Notes: generated by a model not told the origin, from the sequence alone. DNA of 64,000 nt from Amycolatopsis lexingtonensis (GCF_014873755.1 NZ_JADBEG010000001.1:4342501-4406500); one strand, 5' to 3'; positions 29,004 through 37,231 are shown, counted from the stretch's first letter. Program-made: numbers and translations.

Positions 29004-30244
29004 TGAGCAAGAACACCACCGAAACGATCGCGGGTGGCGCGATCGCCTTGCTCGTGCCGCTGTGCGTGGGCTTCGCCGCGGATTGGCCCGTCTGGGTCAC
29101 CGCCTTGGCGGCCGTGACCGTCTTCCTCATCACGCTGTGGGGATTGCGCAGTTACCACTTCCGCACCGAGCAGGCGCAGCTCCGCGCGGAAAACGCCTAC
29201 CGCCAGCAGATGGCAGCGCAGCAAACACCACCGCCCCCTCCGCCGCCGGCACCCGGACCGCCGCCGAGCCGGGCCGTCGCCCCGATGTCACTGCCCAGCT
29301 CGCTGGAAGGCATCCCGTTCACGTTCGGGTGCACGGTGCACTGGGATCCCGCGGAGCTCCGTCACAACCAAGGTCACGCCGATCCGGCCGCGGTCGCCAC
29401 CGCGGCGATCGTGGAACGGGCCCGGCAGATCAGCCGGTCCCACCACCCGGACGACGACGCAGTGGTCCACTCGCTGGCCGCGTCACTCGGGCGGCCCGCT
29501 GCCACTTCCGATCGGTCGCTGCAAGCGTGGGCGACCGACGTGAAGACCCAGGTCGGCCAGCACCACCGCGAGCACCTCAATGCCCTGGCCGCCTTGCGAC
29601 GGCAGCAACAGCTGCAGGAACAACGCATCGCGAACCAGCGCATGATGCGCGCGTACCTGGGCGACGAGGTCCTGACCGACGTCGGCAGCACCGTCGTGTG
29701 GTGGCTCGCGCGCAACGAAGAGGAAGTACGCGAGACGGTCGACCTCATCGGAACGCTGGCACGGCTGTCCGCGGCGGCCAACAACCAAGAGGTCGACGAG
29801 TTGTTCCGCCACCTCGTGCCGGAAAACGCCGCTCCGCGGCCGGCAGTCCCGCCGCCGTCATTCTTCACCCCGCCGGAGCCGGCGTTCTTCGTCGACGCTG
29901 CAGGCGAAGTCAACCCGGCGGCGGAGGACCGGGGCGCCAAGGTCGACCTGCTGCCCGATCCCGACGATGCCCAGAACAGTCTCTTCGGGCACCAGCTGGC
30001 GGATCTCGCCGAGCGGCACGGGCACTCCGACCTGGCACAGGAGTACCGCGAGCGATACCGGACGGTCGACGCAACCGGACCTTCCGGCTCAGTCGCTCCC
30101 CCTGAAGAGCAAGGTGGCTTCTTCGGGCACGAGCCGCCCTTGGCCGAGCCTCCGACGGGGAACGGCGGCGCCCCCTCGTACCCGGATGCCCCGGATCGGG
30201 AACCGGGGAGCGAAGACCGGCGTGACTGGGGTGCGGGCGGCTAG
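29003..30244 (+). CDS. membrane-anchored protein of unknown function, cassette end
   Basis: 413 residues; ATG 29003 shares a base with the preceding stop (TGATG), with a GAGGAG site just upstream. Two hydrophobic helices (about 7-25 and 28-48) anchor it, then a Pro-rich linker (74-90, PPPPPPPAPGPPP) and a soluble alpha-helical domain (about 105-275) with a coiled-coil-like segment REHLNALAALRRQQQLQEQR. The C-terminal 140 residues are acidic and low in complexity, with LFGHQ and FFGHEP motifs. It has a faint SPFH/Band-7-like look that I cannot confirm. The stop codon abuts the priA-derived repeat, so its natural C-terminus may have been altered. Confidence 0.6.
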   Translation: MSKNTTETIAGGAIALLVPLCVGFAADWPVWVTALAAVTVFLITLWGLRSYHFRTEQAQLRAENAYRQQMAAQQTPPPPPPPAPGPPPSRAVAPMSLPSSLEGIPFTFGCTVHWDPAELRHNQGHADPAAVATAAIVERARQISRSHHPDDDAVVHSLAASLGRPAATSDRSLQAWATDVKTQVGQHHREHLNALAALRRQQQLQEQRIANQRMMRAYLGDEVLTDVGSTVVWWLARNEEEVRETVDLIGTLARLSAAANNQEVDELFRHLVPENAAPRPAVPPPSFFTPPEPAFFVDAAGEVNPAAEDRGAKVDLLPDPDDAQNSLFGHQLADLAERHGHSDLAQEYRERYRTVDATGPSGSVAPPEEQGGFFGHEPPLAEPPTGNGGAPSYPDAPDREPGSEDRRDWGAGG

Positions 30245-30325
30245 ATGAGGTCGAGCGGGTCCGCCTGGACGCGGATCGGTTCCGTCGCCTTCTTCGTGTC
30301 CCGCCGGGCCGCCGCCGCGTGGATC
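30244..30325 (-). repeat. priA 3'-end copy, left direct repeat of the cluster
   Basis: 82 bp matching 62219-62300 at about 94% (five mismatches), same orientation. It encodes the PriA C-terminus (IHAAAARRDTKKATEPIRVQ, then ADPLDLI) followed by a stop. The copies lie 31,975 bp apart and enclose the whole polyketide cluster. This is what an attachment-site duplication at a gene's 3' end looks like. Confidence 0.85.
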
Positions 30326-30512
30326 AAGGCGTTCAGCGACGAGTTTCCCGCGTAGACGACCCCCGCTGGCCGGTCAGCTACGCCGCGGCCGGCAGGTGGA
30401 GCCAGTGCACCGGCAACACCGGCGACTTCAGCTCGACGAACCCGCTGCGGGTTCGATCGACCAGGACAGCAGCGCGGACATCTCGCGCCCGAAGGTGTCG
30501 GCGACCGGCTGA
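30317..30512 (+). pseudogene. decayed fragment of a GH25 lysozyme gene
   Basis: The sequence from GCGTGGATC onwards follows 23831-24103 of the intact lysozyme gene: AAGGCGTTCAGCGACGAGT, later GAGCCAGTGCACCGGCAACA and CTTCAGCTCGACGAACCCGC, and the terminal GGCGACCGGCTGA. It has substitutions, an in-frame TAG near 30351, small indels and an internal deletion of roughly 70 bp. The first nine bases are shared with the priA-derived repeat. It is a remnant of a second lysozyme gene or of a duplication of the 23-kb copy. Confidence 0.8.
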
Positions 30513-30520
30513 CTCCCGGG

Positions 30521-30548
30521 CCGGGAACGCGCCCGTGCGCGTTCCCGG
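30521..30548. terminator. bidirectional hairpin between lysozyme remnant and GT20 gene
   Basis: A perfect 12-bp stem (CCGGGAACGCGC / GCGCGTTCCCGG) with a four-base loop, 16 bp from the stop codon of the leftward GT20 gene and eight bases after the end of the lysozyme remnant. It probably terminates the GT20 transcript. Confidence 0.7.
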
Positions 30549-30563
30549 CCGCGGGATCCCCGG

Positions 30564-31952
30564 TCAGAGCCTGAAGACACCCTTCACCCAGCCGGCCACG
30601 GTTTCCTCGCGCAGGGCCGCGCGGCGCTCGCTCCGCAGTGACGATCCGGGCCGGGTCAGCGCTGCCTCCATCGCTTCGCCGGTCGCGGTCAGGTCGAACG
30701 GGTCGATCCCGACGGCGAAGCGGCCCAGCCCCTCGATCACGCCGGCGTTCTCCGACAGCAGCAGCGTCGCGTCGTCCGGCAGCAGGTACGCGGCTTCCTT
30801 GGCGAACAGGTTGAGGCCGTCGTAGGTCGAGTTGACCAGCGCCGCGTCGCTCATGCTCAGGCCGGCCAGGACGCAGTGGCGGGAGTCGTCGTCCGCGGCC
30901 GGGCGGATCAGCGAAACCGCCTCCTGGCCGCCGGTCGCGAACCGGGCGTTGATCCGGCGCACGATCTCCTCGGTCTCCTCCGCGTGGGCGAGGTGGCGGC
31001 CGGCGGCGCGGCTCGGCGTCGTCACGACCGCGGCGAACCAGCACTCCGCCGCCAGCTCCGGGCGGCGTTCGAGCAGCAGCTCGTAGGCGCGGAACCCGCG
31101 GGGCAGGTTCTTCCACAGGTCCAGCCGGTCGGCGCGCAGCATGATCCGGCGCCCCTGCGACCACCGCGCCAGCCGGGTGCGCCACCGCTTCATCGCGGCT
31201 TCGCCGGTCATGCGGTCGATCGTGCCGGTGTCGAGCGGGAACGGCGTCGCGACGAGCTCCGTCCGGTGGCCGCCGAGGAGCACGCTCCGCCCGTCGACGA
31301 CGGCGCCCGGCACGTACCGGGCGCAGCAGCGCAGGAACGCGTCGGCCCAGCGGGTCGCGTGGAAGCCCACGACGTCGCAGCGCAGCAGGCTGGTCAGGAG
31401 CCGGACGCGGATGCGGCGCGGGAGGAGCGAAAAGTAGTCCGGCTCGCACCAGGGGGTGCCGAGGAAGTAGGTGAGCTTGCCGCGGGCGGGCTGCTCCGCG
31501 GTGAAGAACTCCGGGACCAGCATCAGGTGCGGGTCGTTCAGCAGGACGAGGGTGTCCCCGGCGCCGGCGGCCAGTTCGGCGAGCCGCTTGGCGTAGGTGC
31601 GGTTGACCTCTTCGTAGCCGGCCCAGGCGGCCCACAGCGCGTCGTCGAACACCGGCTGGGCCGACGTGTCGTGCATGTAGTGCAGCAGGCCCAGCAGGAG
31701 CCGGATGGAGATTTCGTCGTAGTGCTTGCGCCGCAGGTCTTCCCCGGGCTCGATCGGGTGCAGGAAGACGTCCTCGCCGATCCGCACGGTGTCCGGCGCG
31801 TCCGGCCGGTCGGGCGGCGCGGTGAAGATCCAGTGCCCGCCGTGCTGTTCGAGCAACGCGACGAGCATCGGCGCGAGACCGCCGGGCGAGCGGGGCGCGA
31901 GCACCCCGCCGTCCCAGCGCGGGCAACTGTTGCTGCAGGTCAGAATCCTCAT
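30564..31952 (-). CDS. bexG2: GT20 family glycosyltransferase, 2-thiotrehalose-6-phosphate synthase-like (BexG2-like)
   Basis: 462 residues of the trehalose-6-phosphate-synthase fold: SPGGLAPML loop near residue 22, IMLRADRLDLWKNLPRGFRAYELLLERRPEL (nucleotide-phosphate Arg and Lys) and NSTYDGLNLFAKEAAYLL near the C-terminus. Several standard OtsA motifs are changed (RLDYTKG reads RLDLWKN). In the BE-7585A cluster of Amycolatopsis orientalis, the homologue BexG2 joins 2-thioglucose-6-phosphate to glucose from UDP-glucose. The ThiG-like BexX homologue about 1.7 kb away supports this reading over ordinary trehalose synthesis. The ATG overlaps the exporter stop (ATGA). Confidence 0.78.
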   Translation of the reverse strand: MRILTCSNSCPRWDGGVLAPRSPGGLAPMLVALLEQHGGHWIFTAPPDRPDAPDTVRIGEDVFLHPIEPGEDLRRKHYDEISIRLLLGLLHYMHDTSAQPVFDDALWAAWAGYEEVNRTYAKRLAELAAGAGDTLVLLNDPHLMLVPEFFTAEQPARGKLTYFLGTPWCEPDYFSLLPRRIRVRLLTSLLRCDVVGFHATRWADAFLRCCARYVPGAVVDGRSVLLGGHRTELVATPFPLDTGTIDRMTGEAAMKRWRTRLARWSQGRRIMLRADRLDLWKNLPRGFRAYELLLERRPELAAECWFAAVVTTPSRAAGRHLAHAEETEEIVRRINARFATGGQEAVSLIRPAADDDSRHCVLAGLSMSDAALVNSTYDGLNLFAKEAAYLLPDDATLLLSENAGVIEGLGRFAVGIDPFDLTATGEAMEAALTRPGSSLRSERRAALREETVAGWVKGVFRL

Positions 31953-33181
31953 GAAGGTCGCCTCCTGGCGCGCGTGCAGGTGAGGGCCAGACCGGCGGCG
32001 GCGAAGACGCCGAACCCCGCGGCCAGGCCGCGGTAACCGCCGATCGCCGAGACGACGCCGGCCAGGGGCGCGGCCACCACGGCCGCCAGTCCCATCGCCG
32101 CCTCGCCGATTCCTTCGAGGTGGGTGCGCAGTCCGGGCGACGCGGTCGCGCCGAGCAGGGCGCTGCCGCCGACCACGCCGCCGTTCCACCCCAGCCCGAC
32201 GAGGACGAGGTGGAGGGTCATCACCACGGGGTCGTGCTCGCCGGCCATGGCGCCGAGCACGCCGGCGCCGAGCAGGAGCACACCCCCGGCCGCGATGAGG
32301 TGCACCGGGCCGAACCGGTCCGCGAGCGCGCCGGTGACCGCGGACGGGCCGAACATGCAGACGACGTGCAGCGCGACCACGAGCCCGACCGCGGTCAGGC
32401 CGTCGCCGCCCGCGCTCAGGTGGACCGGCGCCACGGTCATCACGCCGACCATGGCGAAGTTCGTCAGCGCGAGCGCGGCGATCGCCGGCCATGCGCGGGA
32501 CGAGCGCAGGGCCCGCAGGACTCCCCCGGTCGCGGTGCCTTCCGGACGTCCGCCGGACAGGCCGAAGCGGGACAACACGGCGAACGCGAGGGCCGCGGCC
32601 CCGAAGGCCACGAGGGCCACCAGGTACGCGCCGGATTCGCGGACCAGGCCCGCGTGCGCCGCCAGCGCCGCGCCCGGGCCCAACAGCAACGGGCTGACGA
32701 CGGCGCCGACGGAGGTCGCGGACAGCACCCGCCCCAGGGCGCGGCCGCGGCGGTCTGGGGGTACCACCGCGGCCGCTGCGTACCGTGCCAGGAAGACCGC
32801 CGCGTTGGCGGCGCCCAGCAGGACGCTCCCGAGGAGAACGAGGGGGAAGCTCCCGGTCGCGGCGGCCGGCACGACCAGCGCGGCACCGGCCGCGCCGACG
32901 GCGAACCCGGCCGCCAGCCCCGGGCCGCGGCGGCCCTGGGAAGCCAGCCGTGACACCAGGATGGCGGCGCCGGCCTGGCCGGCGAGGTTCATCGCGACCG
33001 GAAGCCCGGCCGCCGCGGCCGACCCGGTCATCGCGGTGGCCAGCAGCGGACCGGCCGTGCCGCCGGCCGCGAGCCCGGTACTGCCGACCGCGGTGGCGAG
33101 CGCCACCAGTGCCGGGACCGCGGCGGTGCCCCGCGGTGGCGGGACGGGCCGGTGCGGGCGCACCGGGACTTCCGACGACAA
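31949..33181 (-). CDS. MFS transporter
   Basis: 410 residues, about 12 hydrophobic segments, with GQAGAAILVSRLASQGRRGPG as the loop 2-3 and LADRFGPVHL as a repeat of it in the second half. The start taken is TTG 33181, preceded by GAGGGGG; the reading frame continues far upstream through the tandem repeats, which is not credible as protein. The overlap with the GT20 gene suggests export of the glycosylated product or an intermediate. The substrate is inferred. Confidence 0.75.
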   Translation of the reverse strand: MSSEVPVRPHRPVPPPRGTAAVPALVALATAVGSTGLAAGGTAGPLLATAMTGSAAAAGLPVAMNLAGQAGAAILVSRLASQGRRGPGLAAGFAVGAAGAALVVPAAATGSFPLVLLGSVLLGAANAAVFLARYAAAAVVPPDRRGRALGRVLSATSVGAVVSPLLLGPGAALAAHAGLVRESGAYLVALVAFGAAALAFAVLSRFGLSGGRPEGTATGGVLRALRSSRAWPAIAALALTNFAMVGVMTVAPVHLSAGGDGLTAVGLVVALHVVCMFGPSAVTGALADRFGPVHLIAAGGVLLLGAGVLGAMAGEHDPVVMTLHLVLVGLGWNGGVVGGSALLGATASPGLRTHLEGIGEAAMGLAAVVAAPLAGVVSAIGGYRGLAAGFGVFAAAGLALTCTRARRRPS

Positions 33182-33220
33182 AGCTTCCCCCTCGTTTCCC
33201 CGTACCGCCGCGCCAACCCG

Positions 33221-33530
33221 CGGCGGCGATTTCCGGCTGCCGCGTGGTGCGGCAGCGAGTTCGTGGTGGCGGACCGGGTGGCCCGGCACCAGGCGCGGCT
33301 TCGGTTGCCGCGCCGGTGGTGGTGCCGCCTTGGCTTGGCGGCGACTTCGGCTGCGACGCCAAGGCGCGGCAGCGAGCTCCGGCGCCGGACTGGGTTGGCC
33401 CGACACCAAGCGCAGCTTCGACAGCCGCGCCGAGACGCGGCGGCAATTTCGGCTGCCGAGGCAGGGCGCGGCAGCGAATTCCGGTGCCGGACCGGGCTGC
33501 CCGACATCAAGCGCGGCAACGACTTGCGGC
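33221..33530. repeat. three diverged ~100-bp tandem repeats
   Basis: Units start near 33221, 33337 and 33439 with GGCGGCGA(T/C)TTC-like sequence. They share GCGGCAGCGA(G/A) and a GCCGGACxGGG...CCCGACA(C/T)CAAGCGC block. The period is 102-115 bp and copies differ by indels. The surrounding 475 bases (33182-33656) between the TTG-started exporter and bexX contain no other feature. Open frames on both strands cross the repeats, but their translation is Arg/Ala/Pro-rich and repetitive. Confidence 0.65.
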
Positions 33531-33656
33531 ACCGGCCGGACTTGCGAAGCGCACCCCGGGCGACACCGCCACCACGCCGAAGCGCCGTGGTTCCGTTGTC
33601 CGCCCGGGCAGTACCGGCAACCGCGGCAAGGCACGGCAGTGGCAGTCGGCGCCGGG

Positions 33657-34427
33657 TCAGACCGCTGCCGCTACCTCCGGCATCGGGCCGGACTCGTACG
33701 ACAGCAACCCCGCCAAAGCCGCCTGGCGCATTGCCGCCGCCATCAACAACGGAGACTCCGCGCGGACCAGCGCCGTGTTCACCAGGGTTGCCGATGCTCC
33801 CAGTTCCATCGCCTCCGCGACGTGCCGGGCGCTGCCGATGCCGCCCTCCACGACCACCGGGATGCGGACCTGGTCGATCACCTCCCGGACCGCCGCCGGG
33901 TTCGCGATGCCGCGGCCCGAGGCGACCGGGGACGCCATCACGCGCAGCGCGGCGCAGCCCGCCTCCTCGAGGGCGCGGGCGGTCGCCGGGTCGGGGAGGA
34001 TGAACGGGAGCAGTTCCATGCCCTCGGCGCGCAGCTCGCGCGCCGCCTCGACGGTGCCCGCGTTGTCCGGCATGTTGTCTTCGCCGCGCACGTCGAGCTT
34101 CAGGATCTCGATGCCCAGCGATTCGCGCAGGATCCGGGCGCTGCGCAGCGCGCTTTCCCGGGAACGGGCGAAGGACGTCGTGCCGACCCACGTGAAGTCG
34201 TCGAGCGGCAGCTCGTCGGCCAGGTCCATCAGGAGCAGGCTCGAGCGGCGGTTGTCCGGGTCCACGGTGGTGATGAAGACGTCCGCGCCCGCCGCCTTGA
34301 GGACGTCGCGCACGAGGGGGACCGAATCGTACTGCTCGATGCCGACGATCACGCGGGAGCGGAACTCGCGGGCGCCGATCTTCAGCCACGGTTCGTCGGC
34401 GACGACGCCGATGTCCGGAATGGTCAC
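33657..34427 (-). CDS. bexX: ThiG-like 2-thiosugar synthase (BexX-like)
   Basis: 256 residues with the thiazole-synthase barrel: LKIGAREFRSRVIVGIEQY, the Schiff-base Lys110 in IEILKLDVRGEDNMPDN, LRVMASPVASGRGI and VVVEGGIGSARHVAEAMELGA. A primary ThiG would sit with thiS, thiO or thiE; here it is with an FMN reductase, an exporter, and a GT20 gene. In BE-7585A biosynthesis BexX uses the equivalent Lys to hold glucose-6-phosphate as a ketone and adds sulfur from a borrowed carrier protein. The GTG start at 34427 overlaps the exporter stop. Confidence 0.82.
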   Translation of the reverse strand: MTIPDIGVVADEPWLKIGAREFRSRVIVGIEQYDSVPLVRDVLKAAGADVFITTVDPDNRRSSLLLMDLADELPLDDFTWVGTTSFARSRESALRSARILRESLGIEILKLDVRGEDNMPDNAGTVEAARELRAEGMELLPFILPDPATARALEEAGCAALRVMASPVASGRGIANPAAVREVIDQVRIPVVVEGGIGSARHVAEAMELGASATLVNTALVRAESPLLMAAAMRQAALAGLLSYESGPMPEVAAAV

Positions 34428-35872
34428 TGTTCGTCCGTCCTTTCCAGCGGTTCACGGGTGGTGCGGGCGCGGTGGAGGGTGATGCGGAGCCACTGCGAAC
34501 AGATCAAGGCGAGCACCGCCGAGCCGGTCAGCCACCAGAACACCCCGCGGAACGCGTGCTCTTCGCCTGCCGCGAGGCCGTTGGCGATGGTGACCGTGTA
34601 CAGCGAGCCGCCGAGGGCGCCGCCGATGCGCTGGACGATGTTGACCTGCGTGGTGGCGTCGGGGAGCTGGTCCGGGTGCACCGTCTGGTAGGCCGCGATC
34701 CCGGGCGGGACCGCGGTCGCCGCGACCGACGCGCCGAGCAGGACCAGCAGGACCTCGATCAGCACCGGGTCGGCGTCGGCGTCCGCGCCGGCGACGAGGA
34801 ACACGATCGTGGTCGCGAGCGCGGCCACGCTGCCCCACGTGGCGACCACGCCGCCGCCGTAGCGGTCGGTCAGCCGGCCGGTGACCGGCAGCGCGACCGC
34901 CGTGCCGATGCCGAGCGCGAGCATCCGCAGCCCGGTGCCGATCACGCCGTCGTGGTGCAGGATTTCGAAGTACAGCGGGAAGACCAGGGCCGCGCCGAAC
35001 ATCAGGGCGCCGCTGAACACGGCCGCGCCGCTGGCCGCGACGTACACCGGGCGCCGGTAGAGCCCGAGGTCCATCAGCGGGTTCGCCCGTCGCCGGGTAC
35101 GCAGCACGAACACCGTCAGGCCCGCGACGCCGAGCACGAGCGGGACCAGGACTGACCACGCGGCCATGGTGCCCGCCGAACTCCACGCCGTCAGCGCGTA
35201 CACCAGCAGCGGGAGGCCGCCGCCGATCCACACGAAGCCCCACCAGTCGAGCGGGGCCGCGCCGCCGCGTTCGCCGCGGGGGACGTAACGGAGGCCGAAC
35301 AGCAGCCCGATCGCGCCGATGGGCAGGTTGATCAGGAACAGCCACTCCCACGACAGCGCGTGCAGCACCAGGCCGCCGACGACCGGGCCGAGCGTCGGGG
35401 CCAGCGCCGCGGCGATGCCGAGCGTCGACATCACCCGGCCCAGCCGCGCGGCGCCGACCGCCTGGCCGATGATCGTCTGGCCCGCCGGGACCATCAGGCC
35501 CGCGGCCAGGCCCTGGACGACGCGCAGGCCGATGAGCCAGCCGACGTCCGGCGCGGCCGCGCACAGCCCGGAGGAGACGGTGAAGGCCACCAGCGCCATC
35601 AGCCAGAGCCGCCCGGGACCGAGCCGGCGGCCCAGCCAGCCGCACAGCGGCAGCGAAACGGCGAGCGCGACGATGTAGGCGGTCGCGACCCACTGCACCT
35701 CGGCGAGCCCGGCGTGCAGGTCGGCGCCGATGGTGTCCAGTCCGATGTTGGTCAGCGAGGCGTCGAGCCCGGACGCGAACGCCCCGAACACGATGACCAG
35801 CGCGAGCCGCCAGACCGGCCAGCCGATGCGGTCATCCGTGGCCGGTGCGGCGGTCGCGTCCGCGCGGGTCAC
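34424..35872 (-). CDS. DHA2-type (EmrB/QacA) multidrug exporter
   Basis: 482 residues, about 14 hydrophobic helices. The GLDASLTNIGLDTIGADLH motif at the first helix and CGWLGRRLGPGRLW (motif A), then TLGPVVGGLV (motif C, antiporters), fit the H+-coupled drug exporters. Start GTG 35872 overlaps the FMN reductase stop (GTGA) and its own stop overlaps bexX. Self-resistance or product export is likely, under the TetR regulator across the divergent promoter. Confidence 0.88.
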   Translation of the reverse strand: MTRADATAAPATDDRIGWPVWRLALVIVFGAFASGLDASLTNIGLDTIGADLHAGLAEVQWVATAYIVALAVSLPLCGWLGRRLGPGRLWLMALVAFTVSSGLCAAAPDVGWLIGLRVVQGLAAGLMVPAGQTIIGQAVGAARLGRVMSTLGIAAALAPTLGPVVGGLVLHALSWEWLFLINLPIGAIGLLFGLRYVPRGERGGAAPLDWWGFVWIGGGLPLLVYALTAWSSAGTMAAWSVLVPLVLGVAGLTVFVLRTRRRANPLMDLGLYRRPVYVAASGAAVFSGALMFGAALVFPLYFEILHHDGVIGTGLRMLALGIGTAVALPVTGRLTDRYGGGVVATWGSVAALATTIVFLVAGADADADPVLIEVLLVLLGASVAATAVPPGIAAYQTVHPDQLPDATTQVNIVQRIGGALGGSLYTVTIANGLAAGEEHAFRGVFWWLTGSAVLALICSQWLRITLHRARTTREPLERTDEQ

Positions 35873-36480
35873 GCCCGCACCTCTCCCGCCGCCGCGCGGC
35901 CGGCGCGCAGCGGAGCCAGTGCCGCCGACCACGCCACGACCTCGTCGATCATCCGGGTGAGCGTCGGCTCCTGGTGGTCGCCGGGCGCGAACTCGCCCGG
36001 CTGCGTCATGTCGGTGATCTTGAAGTCGGCGAAGAGCGACAGCGCCACGCACGAGCGCACGTCCGCGAGCTTGACCTCGGACACGGCGGCCCGGAGGTGC
36101 TCGACGGCGCGGATGCCGCCGTGCAGGCCGTAGCTGACGAACCCGGCCGCCTTGTCGCCCCACTCGGCGAAGAGGTAGTCGATCGCGTTCTTCAGCGCGG
36201 CCGGGTAGGAGTGGTTGTACTCCGGGGTGACGAAGATGAAACCGTCGAACCCGTCGATCACGCGCGCCCAGCGCCGCGTGTGCTCGTTCGCGTAGTCGCC
36301 GATCGCCGCCGGCACCGGCTCGTCGAGCAGCGGCAGGTCGAAGTCGGCCAGGTCCACGATTTCGAAGCTGACGTCGCCCGAGCCGGCGTGCCGTTCGGCG
36401 ACCTCGAGCACCCAGGCGGCGACCAGTGCCGCGCGGCGGCGCGGCCGGGTGCTGCCGGTGATGACGGCGATCCGGGTCAT
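35869..36480 (-). CDS. NADPH-dependent FMN reductase family protein
   Basis: 203 residues starting MTRIAVITGSTRPRRRAA, the flavodoxin-like phosphate-binding loop, with VTPEYNHSYPAALKNAIDYL and GLHGGIRAVEHLR typical of azoreductase/FMN-reductase proteins. It could supply reduced flavin to the cluster's oxygenases or reduce quinones. It is the first gene of a three-gene operon (FMN reductase, exporter, bexX) divergent from tetR. Confidence 0.88.
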   Translation of the reverse strand: MTRIAVITGSTRPRRRAALVAAWVLEVAERHAGSGDVSFEIVDLADFDLPLLDEPVPAAIGDYANEHTRRWARVIDGFDGFIFVTPEYNHSYPAALKNAIDYLFAEWGDKAAGFVSYGLHGGIRAVEHLRAAVSEVKLADVRSCVALSLFADFKITDMTQPGEFAPGDHQEPTLTRMIDEVVAWSAALAPLRAGRAAAGEVRA

Positions 36481-36520
36481 GGTGACTCCTTTTTGCTGCG
36501 GAAACTCGGGAGGCTTCGCC

Positions 36521-36542
36521 AAGTACAGTACACGTTGTACTT
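36521..36542. promoter_or_regulatory. palindromic operator 1 between FMN reductase and tetR
   Basis: A perfect 7-bp inverted repeat, AAGTACA and TGTACTT, with an 8-bp centre. Its position in the divergent promoter next to a TetR gene makes it a likely repressor site. Confidence 0.6.
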
Positions 36543-36546
36543 TACC

Positions 36547-36568
36547 GATGCAACGGGCGTTGTACATC
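36547..36568. promoter_or_regulatory. palindromic operator 2 between FMN reductase and tetR
   Basis: GATG-c-AACG ... CGTT-gta-CATC forms an imperfect palindrome five bases from operator 1. It ends just before a TAGGAT -10 element (36572-36577), so binding here would block tetR transcription. Confidence 0.5.
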
Positions 36569-36583
36569 GGCTAGGATCAGCGC

Positions 36584-37228
36584 ATGAACAGCACCGAAGC
36601 GGCGGCGCGCCGCCCCCAGCGCTCCAGCGACAAGCGCCGCGCGATCCTCGACGGCGCCCGCGTCACCTTCGCCCGCGAGGGCTACAGCCGGGCGAGCATC
36701 GACGCGATCGCCGCCGCCGCGGACGTCTCCACCCGCACCCTCTACAACCACTTCGGCGACAAGGCGCGGCTGTTCCAGGAGGTCATCCAGACCAGCGCGA
36801 CCGAGGTCGCCGAGGCCCAGCTCGCCCTGATCGAGCACCACTTCGGCGCCGTCACCGACGTCGAGGCGGCCCTCACCGCGTTCGCCGGCGCGTGGGCCCG
36901 GCCGAACCCGGAGTTCGCCGACCACTTCGCGCTCGTGCAGCAGATCCGGGCCGAGGCCGGGCACCTCCCGCCCGCGGTGCTGACGGCCTGGCAGCAGGCC
37001 GGCCCGCATCGCGTCCAGGCGGAGCTGGCCTCGCGGCTGGGGCAGCTGGCCGAGCGCGGCCTGCTGCGCGTCGAGGACCCCGAACGCGCCGCGTTCCACC
37101 TGTCGCTGCTCGCGGCGGCGGAGGTGGACAGCCGCAGCTACCACGGCGCGATCCCCATCCCCGACGCCGAAGTCGCCGAGCTCGCCACCGCGGGCGTCCG
37201 GGTGTTCCTGCACGGCTACCTCCCCTGA
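36584..37228 (+). CDS. TetR-family transcriptional regulator
   Basis: 214 residues. The N-terminal helix-turn-helix (about 15-62) reads RAILDGARVTFAREGYSRASIDAIAAAADVSTRTLYNHFGDKARLFQEV in separate parts, the canonical TetR signature; the C-terminal ligand domain is variable. A -10-like TAGGAT ends seven bases before the ATG, so the mRNA is probably leaderless. It likely represses itself and the divergent FMN reductase-exporter-bexX operon, being released by an intermediate or the product. Confidence 0.92.
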   Translation: MNSTEAAARRPQRSSDKRRAILDGARVTFAREGYSRASIDAIAAAADVSTRTLYNHFGDKARLFQEVIQTSATEVAEAQLALIEHHFGAVTDVEAALTAFAGAWARPNPEFADHFALVQQIRAEAGHLPPAVLTAWQQAGPHRVQAELASRLGQLAERGLLRVEDPERAAFHLSLLAAAEVDSRSYHGAIPIPDAEVAELATAGVRVFLHGYLP

Positions 37229-37231
37229 CCC

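Noticed and set aside
33221..33530. CRISPR-like array
   Set aside because: Units are about 100 bp, diverged throughout and without a constant repeat plus variable spacer pattern; no cas gene.
33657..34427. Primary thiamine ThiG
   Set aside because: No thiamine gene is nearby, and GT20, exporter and PKS context with Lys110 fits BexX better.
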